Part shown: piece by piece, positions 53,118 to 64,000 of the stretch | Layout: each line of letters starts with the position of its first letter | Position numbering within the stretch: position 1 is the stretch's first letter | DNA from: Pteria penguin | Lineage: Eukaryota > Mollusca > Bivalvia > Pterioida > Pteriidae | Direction of reading: 5' to 3' | Assembly: GCA_035048485.1 (NCBI GenBank) | Contig: CM068584.1 | Span: 54,871,739 to 54,935,738 of the forward strand | DNA: 64,000 bases | Program-made: the position numbers and the translations under genes | Notes under the pieces: model-generated | The model's input: the letters and a program-made list of their open reading frames with translations, nothing else | Told to the model about the DNA's origin: nothing | The model's database searches: none

Positions 53118-56100
53118 CTAGAAACGAGCTCGTTGCTAAAGCAACGAGTAGGTTTCACAAGTTAAAGTCGAAGCAGCGAAGCTGAGATCTCCTACTCTAA
53201 TACAAAATTCTTTTTCACGATCCAGATATCTGATCTTTAGTGATGGTATCCACATTGCGCAATCTACTTGCAGAAATTGTAGGTAACGGCGACTTACATT
53301 ATACACATTATACTGAAGCCTACATCGCACAATATCGACTACTCTTGACCATATATTTGAAACAAGAAACATGTAGGACAATCACACTTAGTACAATCTG
53401 CACGTGTAACCTAGATCTTCAGTCCTTACTGCCCGCTTTATGTTGTTTATTTATTAACTTACGCAAGGTATTTCGCGTGTACAGATGTTTGACCTTGAAT
53501 CGCTTCTCTGCTGGAATAAACAATTCTCCTCGCGATGAACTTACGCAAGTTATTTCGCGTGTACAGATGTTTGACCTTGAATCGCCACTCTGCTGGAATA
53601 AACAATTCTCCTCGCGATGGCCTTTAGTAATGCCGCTTTCCCCAATATACAAAAGAAAGACTTGACAATGTCTCGTATTCCACAGGTAAAGCACTGTAAC
53701 TGGCGATTAATTCACACACGTTTGAAGTCCTGTATAACAGCGGCGCAGTGCGAGGTATTCAGCAAGGCAAATTCACCGCGCTTCTCTAATGTGTAATGCC
53801 GACGCTCGGAGAAGATTTCTTTATAGCCTTGTTCAGCAGTAGCTCGTAGAATGTAAATTTGCTTTTTTTTTTCTTTTTTTTTTTTTTTTTTGTTTTTTTT
53901 GGGGGGGGGGGGGGTGGTTTTTTTTTTTTTTGGTTTTTTTTTTGTTTAAGAATTCGAATGCATAATACTTTCTCAAACTCTATTTTATAGAAAGCACTTT
54001 AAATCGCGATTGAATTAATCGCGAGTTACTGCGCCTTGTCCATGGAAGAAGTCCTATATCACAGCGGTGTCGTGCAAGGTATTAAGCAAGGCAAATTGAC
54101 CGCGCTTCTGAAGATATGTTTATTGCGTTGTTCATCAGTAGAGTGCCCAAAATTTGATTTTTGTTTAAGAAATCGAAATCAAAATGCTTTCTCAAACTCT
54201 TGTTTTTATAATTTGTTCATACGACGAATAAAAAATACTTGAAAGTTACGCAAGTAAGATATTTTTATAAAAAAATCTTTAAATTGCTCACTTTCAAATA
54301 CCGGGAAACATGTTTCATATTAAAATCGTTACGGAAAATCGTTTCGTAATGTTTTGGAAACTAAAAGACTAAAAATAAGACAGTTTTGAACATTACGTAA
54401 TTTTTAAAAAACTTTAAATTGAAATAGAGGCCAAACTAAAAGAGATAGATAATATCGGCCGATGAAAGTTCTAAAGATATGAACCTAGAGAACATAACAG
54501 TGAAAATTTGAGAGATCTACCATTAAAACTAAAAGCTACATACGCGAAAATCGAAAAATATTAAATCTTACGTAATTCTCTTAAAAACGTCGTATATTTC
54601 GAAAACTTTTTTCATTAAACGGGAGTATGTGTCTGTGAGAATGAATAGCCGAAAGATGAAATTTCAAAGTAAAGAGTCGGTAGATACCCTCATTCCCTAT
54701 CATGCTACCAATTTTCACATCTCTACCTTCTTTAATAAGCGAGCTTTAGCTGAAACCATTTCATTAAACATTAATGAACTTTATGTGACGTTGAAAGCAT
54801 CACTTTAAAGGGGGTTGTCGTGTTTAAACCTAAATAACTCGAAAACGGTAAGAGTTAGCAAAAATTTGATGGCAATGTTATGCATATAAATTTTCGCGCA
54901 GAATCGATTGCAACAATCCCCGATTCGATAAGATGAAAATTAATGGAGTTATGACGTCATTTACAAAGTATGACGTCATTTTCAGGAATTTGGTACCATG
55001 CCAATTCCCTTTTGTCAGTCGGTAGATATTTGCATTCTCTTTTATGCTACCAAATTTCATACCTCTAGCTTTATCAATGAGCGAGACACAGGTACCTGAA
55101 GTTTTAAATTGTATTTTCAGGAAAGGCCAAACACTGAACTTTGACCGCAAATATCTCGAAAACGGTAAGAGATATCGAAAATCTGAGACCAGACCTTTCT
55201 CCTTTAACTACTTTTTCACGCAGAATCGATTGCAACAATCCCCGATTCGATACGATGAAAAATAAGGGAGTTATGACGTCATTTAGAAAAGTATGACGTC
55301 ATTTTCAGGAATTTGGCACCTTGCCAATTCCCTTTTGTCAGTCGGTAGATATTTGCATTCTCTTTTATGCTACCAAATTTCATACCTCTAGCTTTATCAA
55401 TAAGCGAGACACAGGTACCTGAAGTTTTAAATTGTATTTTCAGGAAAGGCCAAACACTGAACTTTGACCGCAAATATCTCGAAAACGGTAAGAGATATCG
55501 AAATTCTGTTGCCGGTATTTACCATTTTACTTTTTCACGCAGAATCGATTCCAACCGTCCCCGCCTCGATCCGATGAAAAATAAGGGAGATATGACGTCA
55601 TTTACAAAGTATGACGTCATTTTCAGGAATTTGGCTCCATGCCAAATTCCTCTTGTCAGTCGGTAGATATTCTCAATCTCTATCATGCTACCAAATTTCA
55701 CACCTCTATCTTCCTCAATAAGCGAGCTATAGGCGAAAACATTTCATGAATAATTAATGAGTGTTGATGACGTCACAAACATCACTTTAAAGGGGGTTGT
55801 CGTGTTCAAACGCAAATAACTCGAGAACCGTAAGAGTTAGCGAAAATCTGAGAACACTTTACTGGTAGGTATTTGAACGCTCTATCGAATGGAAGAAACC
55901 CGATCAAAATCCGACTGCAAATAAAGTCGCTAGACCTTGCCAAAGATTTGATTCGAAAATTTTCAATAATTTCAAAAATATTGGCAGCATGCCATTTTCA
56001 TTCTAGAGGTAGATTAAGAATGTGGAAACATGTTTAGATATAAAATTTCATGCCGATATCTCATTTAATAAGAGAGATATTAACGTATGAATATTTAATT

Positions 56101-56560
56101 AGCTTTGATGACGTCATAGCGAATTTTCCCACGCTCATTGTGACTTTATTTATGGTCCGATTTCAAAAATTTTTCATATTCCAAATCAGACCATTAAAAT
56201 CTTTCATCCTACCGTCTAAAATCTAAGATTGAAATATTTTTTTTGAAATGAAAACAATCGGGTCAAGGTCAACTTTTTCGGGGTAGAGCTACGAAATTGA
56301 CGCAGTGACATAAAATCTTGCATCTCCTTTTCTGAATCGAATGCTGAAAATTTCATTCCAATCGGACAAATAATAAGGAAGATATAGCGATTCAAAATTT
56401 TGGCGTCGTAGGTGGCGCTGCGCGCTTATAAGCGGTAATTTAGAAAATTAAAAAAATCAAATCTTGAAAATTTAATTTCGAATCGAACACTGAAAACAGA
56501 ATAGTAATATCTTTAATAATGAGTGATTTCTGAGCCGTCACAAAAAAAAAACGGATGAAG
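53118..56560 (-). mobile_element. Helitron-like array unit 5 (type B, 3.44 kb)
   Basis: Nearly identical to unit 4 but one 323-bp subrepeat shorter. High identity over more than 3 kb indicates recent duplication or homogenisation within the array (or assembly redundancy). Confidence 0.6.
54671..55870. repeat. 323-bp tandem subrepeats in unit 5
   Basis: Starts lie at about 54671, 55016, 55339 and 55657, one copy fewer than in unit 4. Confidence 0.9.
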
Positions 56561-56801
56561 AATAATAATAATAATAACTAGAAACGAGCTCGTTGCTAAA
56601 GCAACGAGTAGGTTTCACAAGTTAAAGTCGAAGCAGCGAAGCTGAGATCTCCTACTCTAATACAAAATTCTTTTTCACGATCCAGATATCTGATCTTTAG
56701 TGATGGTATCCACATTGCGCAATCTACTTGCAGAAATTGTAGGTAACGGCGACTTACATTATACACATTATACTGAAGCCTACATCGCACAATATCGACT
56801 A

Positions 56802-58466
56802 ACGTAAATGTGCCTAAAGTCGTCATAGTCCTTAAGTCGTCACTCTCAAATCTTGCGTTATTTCTTAAAAACGAGAACTCAAAGAGGTTAAAGGGCGACG
56901 TGTTTTGAAAGAGGTAAGTATGTTCCATGTTTCTATATAAAATACCATTTTCATTTGATGCAAATCATAGTAAAGAATTCATGATATTTCAAGGAATATT
57001 AAATTTCACTTTGACATCGTACGGGCGATGCCTTTTCAAGTTCCATATTCTCTTGGGCGAATGCAATTTACCATTATTCAAAGACATGACATACGTATAT
57101 CACGAGTGAAGCAAATGCTCAATAGAATCTTTTACATAAAAATACGCTTATTGGATCACCTCACCCCCGACATATCGCTACAGGGGTCAAAAAGAAAACT
57201 GACGATTTAAGGACAGGGGTGACGACTATAGGACTGTCATTTATAATGTTATAATTTTTCTAAAATAGGGATCAGCTGTCAATGATGAGTTTGATATAAA
57301 TATATAGGGTATAATACTTGTAATAAATTTGCTTTTTAAATATATAAATATATAATGAATAAATAAATAAATATATAATGAATAAATAAAAATATATATT
57401 ACACAAGAACAGTGCATGTATTAGTTGTACGGAATATAACCGTATACAGGGACTGGTGTTGATTGTACGGAATATATATATATTGTTTCGGCATATGCCC
57501 ATTGTGTTATGAAATGATATCTTGATGAAGTATTGGTTTTCATTCATTAAATAATAAAAAAATATATCATACCTCTATTAAAATTCTATGACTGATTGGT
57601 TGATTATGAACCATTAAAAAGATTTATTATAGACTGGCATTGCTTGTCTAGATAGAGGGCAGACTTAGTGTATTGGTTGGCACTTAGCTTCAGGGGCGGA
57701 CGAACCGGGTTCGATTCCCGGATTGCGACACTATGTTTGAGGGGTTGGTAAGTTGGTAACCTCCTGCTTCCTTGTCGCGATATAACTGAAATATTGTTCA
57801 AAGCGACGTAAAACCCCATTCAACCAACCAACTTGTCTAGATACATATATCTTAGCAGCATTAGAACAAACAACTTCAATCTAGATTTATGACTTAAATA
57901 AACCACGTGATAACTATTGACCGGAAAATGATATAATGTCTGGGTCATTAATATGACCGCCAAATATGACAGATGTAGAATTCTTCAATAATAATAATTT
58001 GATAACTTGTTTGTTTACATGTACGTCAACTATACAAGGTACGAATGTTTTACTAAATGACGTTATTCTTGGTATATAAGACCTCTGACCTCATTTAGGT
58101 CAGACCACCGCCAGTGTAAGGTTTATTGGGTCATAAATTTGCGATATTGACCTGATAGCGAGTAATTAATTGTATAATAACGACCATGCTGACTCAATGA
58201 TCTCTATTCAATAGCAATGACGACTTTAGGACTTACGACATGACGACTTAAGGAATGCACCGTCCTAGAGTCGTCATACGGACACCTCCTTCATTTAACC
58301 CCTATTATCTTGCCCTATACTTACTACGTCGATGTAATAGAGAGTAAATCAGAAACTAGACTGATTTTTGAACCAGATGATACCAAACATTGATATATAC
58401 AGGAACAAATTTTACGGGAGAATATCAAAGGCAGAAAAATAGTGACGACTTTAGGCACATTTACGT
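56802..58466. mobile_element. TA-flanked non-autonomous DNA transposon nested in unit 6
   Basis: Perfect 24-bp inverted ends (ACGTAAATGTGCCTAAAGTC then GTCA at 56802-56825; inverse at 58443-58466). TA on both sides (56800-56801, 58467-58468) fits a Tc1/mariner-type duplication, confirmed by the intact empty site in units 4, 5 and 7. GTCGTCA/TGACGAC motifs recur near both ends (56820, 56838, 57221, 58210, 58234, 58272), candidate transposase sites. No transposase. It contains a SINE at 57655-57831. Confidence 0.8.
57655..57831 (+). mobile_element. second SINE family, short, with 12-bp target duplication
   Basis: The tRNA-like head has A box TTAGTGTATTGG and B box GGGTTCGATTCC. A short unrelated body follows, then the tail CTGAAATATTG and GCGACGTAAAACCCC, ending CAACCAACCAA. 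CTTGTCTAGATA flanks it at 57643-57654 and 57832-57843. The head differs from the other SINEs but the tail is shared, as expected if one LINE mobilises both families. Confidence 0.85.
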
Positions 58467-59794
58467 TACTCTTGACCATATATTTGAAACAAGAAACATG
58501 TAGGACAATCACACTTAGTACAATCTGCACGTGTAACCTAGATCTTCAGTCCTTACTGCCCGCTTTATGTTGTTTATTTATTAACTTACGCAAGGTATTT
58601 CGCGTGTACAGATGTTTGACTTGAATCGCCTCTCTGCTGGAATAAACAATTCTCCTCGCGATGAACTTACGCAAGTTATTTCGCGTGTACAGATGTTTGA
58701 CCTTGAATCGCCACTCTGCTGGAATAAACAATTCTCCTCGCGATGGCCTTTAGTAATGCCGCTTTCCCCAATATACAAAAGAAAGACTTGACAATGTCTC
58801 GTATTCCACAGGTAAAGCACTGTAACTGGCGATTAATTCACACACGTTTGAAGTCCTGTATAACAGCGGCGCAGTGCGAGGTATTAAGCAAGGCAAATTC
58901 ACCGCGCTTCTCTAATGTGTAATGCCGACGCTCGGAGAAGATTTCTTTATAGCCTTGTTCAGCAGTAGCTCGTAGAATGTAAATTTGCTTTTTCTTTTCT
59001 TTTTTTGTTTTTTTTTTGTTTTTTTTTGGGGGGGGGGGTTGGTTTTTTTATTTTTTGGTTTTTTTTTTGTTTAAGAATTCGAATGCATAATACTTTCTCA
59101 AACTCTATTTTATAGAAAGCACTTTAAATCGCGATTGAATTAATCGCGAGTTACTGCGCCTTGTCCATGGAAGAAGTCCTATATCACAGCGGTGTCGTGC
59201 AAGGTATTAAGCAAGGCAAATTGACCGCGCTTCTGAAGATATGTTTATTGCGTTGTTCATCAGTAGAGTGCCCAAAATTTGATTTTTGTTTAAGAAATCG
59301 AAATCAAAATGCTTTCTCAAACTCTTGTTTTTATAATTTGTTCATACGACGAATAAAAAATACTTGAAAGTTACGCAAGTAAGATATTTTTATAAAAAAA
59401 TCTTTAAATTGCTCACTTTCAAATACCGGGAAACATGTTTCATAGTAAAATCGTTACGGAAAATCGTTTCGTAATGTTTTGGAAACTAAAAGACTAAAAA
59501 TAAGACAGTTTTGAACATTACGTAATTTTTAAAAAACTTTAAATTGAAATAGAGGCCAAACTAAAAGAGATAGATAATATCGGCCGATGAAAGTTCTAAA
59601 GATATGAACCTAGAGAACATAACAGTGAAAATTTGAGAGATCTACCATCAAAACTAAAAGCTACATACGCGAAAATCGAAAAATATTAAATCTTACGTAA
59701 TTCTCTTAAAACGTCGTATGTTTCGAAAAATTTTTTCATTAAACGGGAGTATGTGTCTGTGAGAATGAATAGCCGAAAGATGAAATTTCAAAGT

Positions 59795-60990
59795 AAAGAG
59801 TCGGTAGATACCCTCATTCCCTATCATGCTACCAATTTTCACATCTCTATCTTCTTTAATAAGCGAGCTTTAGCTGAAACCATTTCATTAAACATTAATG
59901 AACTATATGTGACGTTGAAAGCATCACTTTAAAGGGGGTTGTCGTGTTTAAACCTAAATAACTCGAAAACGGTAAGAGTTAGCGAAAATTTGATGGCAAT
60001 GTTATGCATATAAATTTTCGCGCAGAATCGATTGCAACAATCCCGATTCGATAAGATGAAAATTAATGGAGTTATGACGTCATTTACAAAGTATGACGTC
60101 ATTTTCAGGAATTTGGTACCATGCCAATTCCCTTTTGTCAGTCGGTAGATATTTGCATTCTCTTTTATGCTACCAAATTTCATACCTCTAGCTTTATCAA
60201 TAAGCGAGACACAGGTACCTGAAGTTTTAAATTGTATTTTCAGGAAAGGCCAAACACTGAACTTTGACCGCAAATATCTCGAAAACGGTAAGAGATATCG
60301 AAAATCTGAGACCAGACCTTTCACCTTTAACTACTTTTTCACGCAGAATCGATTGCAACAATCCCCGATTCGATACGATGAAAAATAAGGGAGTTATGAC
60401 GTCATTTAGAAAAGTATGACGTCATTTTCAGGAATTTGGCACCTTGCCAATTCCCTTTTGTCAGTCGGTAGATATTTGCATTCTCTTTTATGCTACCAAA
60501 TTTCATACCTCTAGCTTTATCAATAAGCGAGACACAGGTACCTGAAGTTTTAAATTGTATTTTCAGGAAAGGCCAAACACTGAACTTTGACCGCAAATAT
60601 CTCGAAAACGGTAAGAGATATCGAAATTCTGTTGCTGCTATTTACCATTTTACTTTTTCACGCAGAATCGATTCCAACCGTCCCCGCCTCGATCCGATGA
60701 AAAATAAGGGAGATATGACGTCATTTACAAAGTATGACGTCATTTTCAGGAATTTGGCTCCATGCCAAATTCCTCTTGTCAGTCGGTAGATATTCTCAAT
60801 CTCTATCATGCTACCAAATTTCACACCTCTATCTTCCTCAATAAGCGAGCTATAGGCGAAAACATTTCATGAATAATTAATGAGTGTTGATGACGTCACA
60901 AACATCACTTTAAAGGGGGTTGTCGTGTTCAAACGCAAATAACTCGAGAACCGTAAGAGTTAGCGAAAATCTGAGAACACTTTACAGGTA
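59795..60990. repeat. 323-bp tandem subrepeats in unit 6
   Basis: Starts lie at about 59795, 60136, 60459 and 60777, the same copy number as unit 5. Confidence 0.9.
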
Positions 60991-61703
60991 GGTATTTGAA
61001 CGCTCTATCGAATGGAAGAAACCCGATCAAAATCCGACTGCAAATAAAGTCGCTAGACCTTGCCAAAGATTTGATTCGAAAATTTTCAATAATTTCAAAA
61101 ATATTGGCAGCATGCCATTTTCATTCTAGAGGTAGATTAAGAATGTGGAAACATGTTTAGATATAAAATTTCATGCCGATATCTCATTTAATAAGAGAGA
61201 TATTAACGTATGAATATTTAATTAGCTTTGATGACGTCATAGCGAATTTTCCCACGCTCATTGTGACTTTATTTATGGTCCGATTTCAAAAATTTTTCAT
61301 ATTCCAAATCAGACCATTAAAATCTTTCATCCTACTGTCTAAAATCTAAGATTGAAATATTTTTTTTGAAATGAAAACAATCGGGTCAAGGTCAACTTTT
61401 TCGGGGTAGAGCTACGAAATTGACGCAGTGACATAAAATCTTGCATCTCCTTTTCTGAATCGAATGCTGAAAATTTCATTCCAATCGGACAAATAATAAG
61501 GAAGATATAGCGATTCAAAATTTTGGCGTCGTAGGTGGCGCTGCGCGCTTATAAGCGGTAATTTAGAAAATTAAAAAAATCAAATCTTGAAAATTTATTT
61601 TCGAATCGAACACTGAAAACAGAATAGTAATATCTTTAATAATGAGTGATTTCTGAGCGGTCACAAAAAAAAAAACGGATGAAGAATAATAATAATAATA
61701 ATA

Positions 61704-61877
61704 AGAAAAGACAGTAGAATAATAAAAGGTTTCACAAGTGAAACTTGTGAAACCTAATAAGAAAAGACAGTAGAATAATAAAAGGTTTCACAAGTGAAAC
61801 TTGTGAAACCTAATAAATAAGAAAAGACAGTAGAATAATAAAAGGTTTCACAAGTGAAACTTGTGAAACCTAATAAT
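61704..61877. repeat. three tandem 57-60-bp hairpin repeats between units 6 and 7
   Basis: GAAAAGACAGTAGAATAATA starts at 61704, 61761 and 61821. Each copy holds a 13-bp-stem palindrome (AGGTTTCACAAGT, loop GAA, inverse). The AGGTTTCACAAG half is identical to the sequence next to the Helitron-like hairpin (for example 42111-42122). Confidence 0.8.
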
Positions 61878-61879
61878 AA

Positions 61880-64000
61880 CTAGAAACGAGCTCGTTGCTA
61901 AAGCAACGAGTAGGTTTCACAAGTTAAAGTCGAAGCAGCGAAGCTGAGATCTCCTACTCTAATACAAAATTCTTTTTCACGATCCAGATATCTGATCTTT
62001 AGTGATGGTATCCACATTGCGCAATCTACTTGCAGAAATTGTAGGTAACGGCGACTTACATTATACACATTATACTGAAGCCTACATCGCACAATATCGA
62101 CTACTCTTGACCATATATTTGAAACAAGAAACATGTAGGACAATCACACTTAGTACAATCTGCACGTGTAACCTAGATCTTCAGTCCTTACTGCCCGCTT
62201 TATGTTGTTTATTTATTAACTTACGCAAGGTATTTCGCGTGTACAGATGTTTGACCTTGAATCGCTTCTCTGCTGGAATAAACAATTCTCCTCGCGATGA
62301 ACTTACGCAAGTTATTTCGCGTGTACAGATGTTTGACCTTGAATCGCCACTCTGCTGGAATAAACAATTCTCCTCGCGATGGCCTTTAGTAATGCCGCTT
62401 TCCCCAATATACAAAAGAAAGACTTGACAATGTCTCGTATTCCACAGGTAAAGCACTGTAACTGGCGATTAATTCACACACGTTTGAAGTCCTGTATAAC
62501 AGCGGCGCAGTGCGAGGTATTAAGCAAGGCAAATTCACCGCGCTTCTCTAATGTGTAATGCCGACGCTCGGAGAAGATTTCTTTATAGCCTTGTTCAGCA
62601 GTAGCTTGTAGAATGTAAATTTGCTTTTTTTTTTGTTTTTTTTTTTTTTTGTTGTTTTTTTTTTTTGTGGGGGGGGTTGGTTTTTTATATTTTTTGGTTT
62701 TTTTTTTGTTTAAGAATTCGAATGCATAATACTTTCTCAAACTCTATTTTATAGAAAGCACTTTAAATCGCGATTGAATTAATCGCGAGTTACTGCGCCT
62801 TGTCCATGGAAGAAGTCCTATATCACAGCGGTGTCGTGCAAGGTATTAAGCAAGGCAAATTGACCGCGCTTCTGAAGATATGTTTATTGCGTTGTTCATC
62901 ATTAGAGTGCCCAAAATTTGATTTTTGTTTAAGAAATCGAAATCAAAATGCTTTCTCAAACTCTTGTTTTTATAATTTGTTCATACGACGAATAAAAAAT
63001 ACTTGAAAGTTACGCAAGTAAGATATTTTTATAAAAAAATCTTTAAATTGCTCACTTTCAAATACCGGGAAACATGTTTCATAGTAAAATCGTTACGCAA
63101 AATCGTTTCGTAATGTTTTGGAAACTAAAAGACTAAAAATAAGACAGTTTTGAACATTACGTAATTTTTAAAAAACTTTAAATTGAAATAGAGGCCAAAC
63201 TAAAAGAGATAGATAATATCGGCCGATGAAAGTTCTAAAGATATGAACCTAGAGAACATAACAGTGAAAATTTGAGAGATCTACCATTAAAACTAAAAGC
63301 TACATACGCGAAAATCGAAAAATATTAAATCTTATGTAATTCTCTTAAAACGTCGTATATTTCGAAATTTTTTTCATTAAACGGGAGTATGTGTCTGTGA
63401 GAATGAATAGCCGAAAGATGAAATTTCAAAGTAAAGAGTCGGTAGATACCCTCATTCCCTATCATGCTACCAATTTTCACATCTCTACCTTCTTTAATAA
63501 GCGAGCTTTAGCTGAAACCATTTCATTAAACATTAATGAACTTTATGTGACGTTGAAAGCATCACTTTAAAGGGGGTTGTCGTGTTTAAACCTAAATAAC
63601 TCGAAAACGGTAGGAGTTAGCGAAAATTTGATGGCAATGTTATGCATATAAATTTTCGCGCAGAATCGATTGCAACAATCCCCGATTCGATAAGATGAAA
63701 ATTAATGGAGTTATGACGTCATTTACAAAGTATGACGTCATTTTCAGGAATTTGGTACCATGCCAATTCCCTTTTGTCAGTCGGTAGATATTTGCATTCT
63801 CTTTTATGCTACCAAATTTCATACCTCTAGCTTTATCAATAAGCGAGACACAGGTACCTGAAGTTTTAAATTGTATTTTCAGGAAAGGCCAAACACTGAA
63901 CTTTGACCGCAAATATCTCGAAAACGGTAAGAGATATCGAAATTCTGTTGCAGTATATACCATTTTACTTTTTCACGCAGAATCGATTCCAACCGTCCCC
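61880..64000 (-). mobile_element. Helitron-like array unit 7 (type B), cut by window edge
   Basis: Same CTAG plus hairpin start as the others, type B module beginning at about 63436; the window ends inside the subrepeats. The preceding spacer carries three extra hairpin repeats. Confidence 0.6.
63436..64000. repeat. 323-bp subrepeats in unit 7 (incomplete)
   Basis: Starts lie at about 63436 and 63778. The second copy switches to the last-copy variant (GATTCCAACCGTCCCC) by the window end, so this unit has fewer copies than its neighbours. Confidence 0.8.

Larger units (their letters stand above)
56578..61684 (-). mobile_element. Helitron-like array unit 6 (type B), interrupted by a transposon
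   Basis: Unit sequence runs 56578-56801 and resumes at 58467; the 1,665 bp between is a separate TA-flanked element. Removing it restores the unit, with ATATCGACTACTCTTGACC intact. The rest matches units 4 and 5, with two full 323-bp subrepeats. Confidence 0.65.

Overview
The window looks like animal nuclear DNA, most likely from a bivalve or another marine lophotrochozoan. The reasons are its high A+T content, intron-bearing gene fragments, tRNA-headed SINEs with target-site duplications, foldback MITEs, a Ginger1-type integrase-OTU protein, a Mutator-like (MULE) transposase, and a tandem array with Helitron-like ends. This assignment is inference. I see no intact single-copy housekeeping gene; almost everything recognisable is a mobile element or a decaying gene fragment.

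Layout. 0-1.5 kb: 3' end of a Ginger1-type transposon gene (integrase GPY/F motif, then OTU protease) with two frame breaks. 1.9-5.2 kb: a foldback MITE, degenerate non-coding repeats and a cluster of short mirrored motifs. 6-9.3 kb: a SINE with 13-bp duplications, a LINE 3' fragment, and a broken NACHT plus leucine-rich-repeat (NLR-like) gene. 9.67-11.17 kb: a TA-flanked non-autonomous DNA transposon with a foldback nested inside. 13-19.5 kb: SINE/LINE tails, a 62-bp-arm hairpin and an old MULE transposase pseudogene. 20.7-24.6 kb: a frame-broken retroelement-like gene encoding, in order, a helix-hairpin-helix motif, a Pro/Gly/Tyr/Gln-rich region, Gag, a CCHC knuckle, a retropepsin and a complete set of TatD-nuclease metal ligands, with no reverse transcriptase or integrase visible. 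25.456-33.908 kb: a whole 8.45-kb MULE with long terminal inverted repeats, a 9-bp target duplication and a minus-strand gene for PHD finger, OTU protease and MULE transposase, split by one frameshift. 34-36.4 kb: tRNA-like and SINE copies and a degenerate satellite. 36.9-39.1 kb: an intron-containing Ulp1/SENP-like protease pseudogene on the minus strand, reconstructed from splice sites.

40.4-64 kb: a head-to-tail array of 2.2-3.8-kb units. Each starts with an 8-bp hairpin near a CTAG, which on the minus strand reads as a Helitron 3' end, and the units are separated by (AAT)n. The later units carry 323-bp subrepeats, each with two palindromic CRE (TGACGTCA) sites. One unit is interrupted by a 1,665-bp TA-flanked transposon that itself contains a SINE.

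Themes. Cysteine proteases that act on ubiquitin or SUMO conjugates (two OTU, one Ulp1-like) recur in separate element types. A nuclease of the TatD family sits in a Gag-protease gene. Several insertion layers can be dated relative to one another. Exact boundaries come from reading by eye; no alignment or database search was possible.
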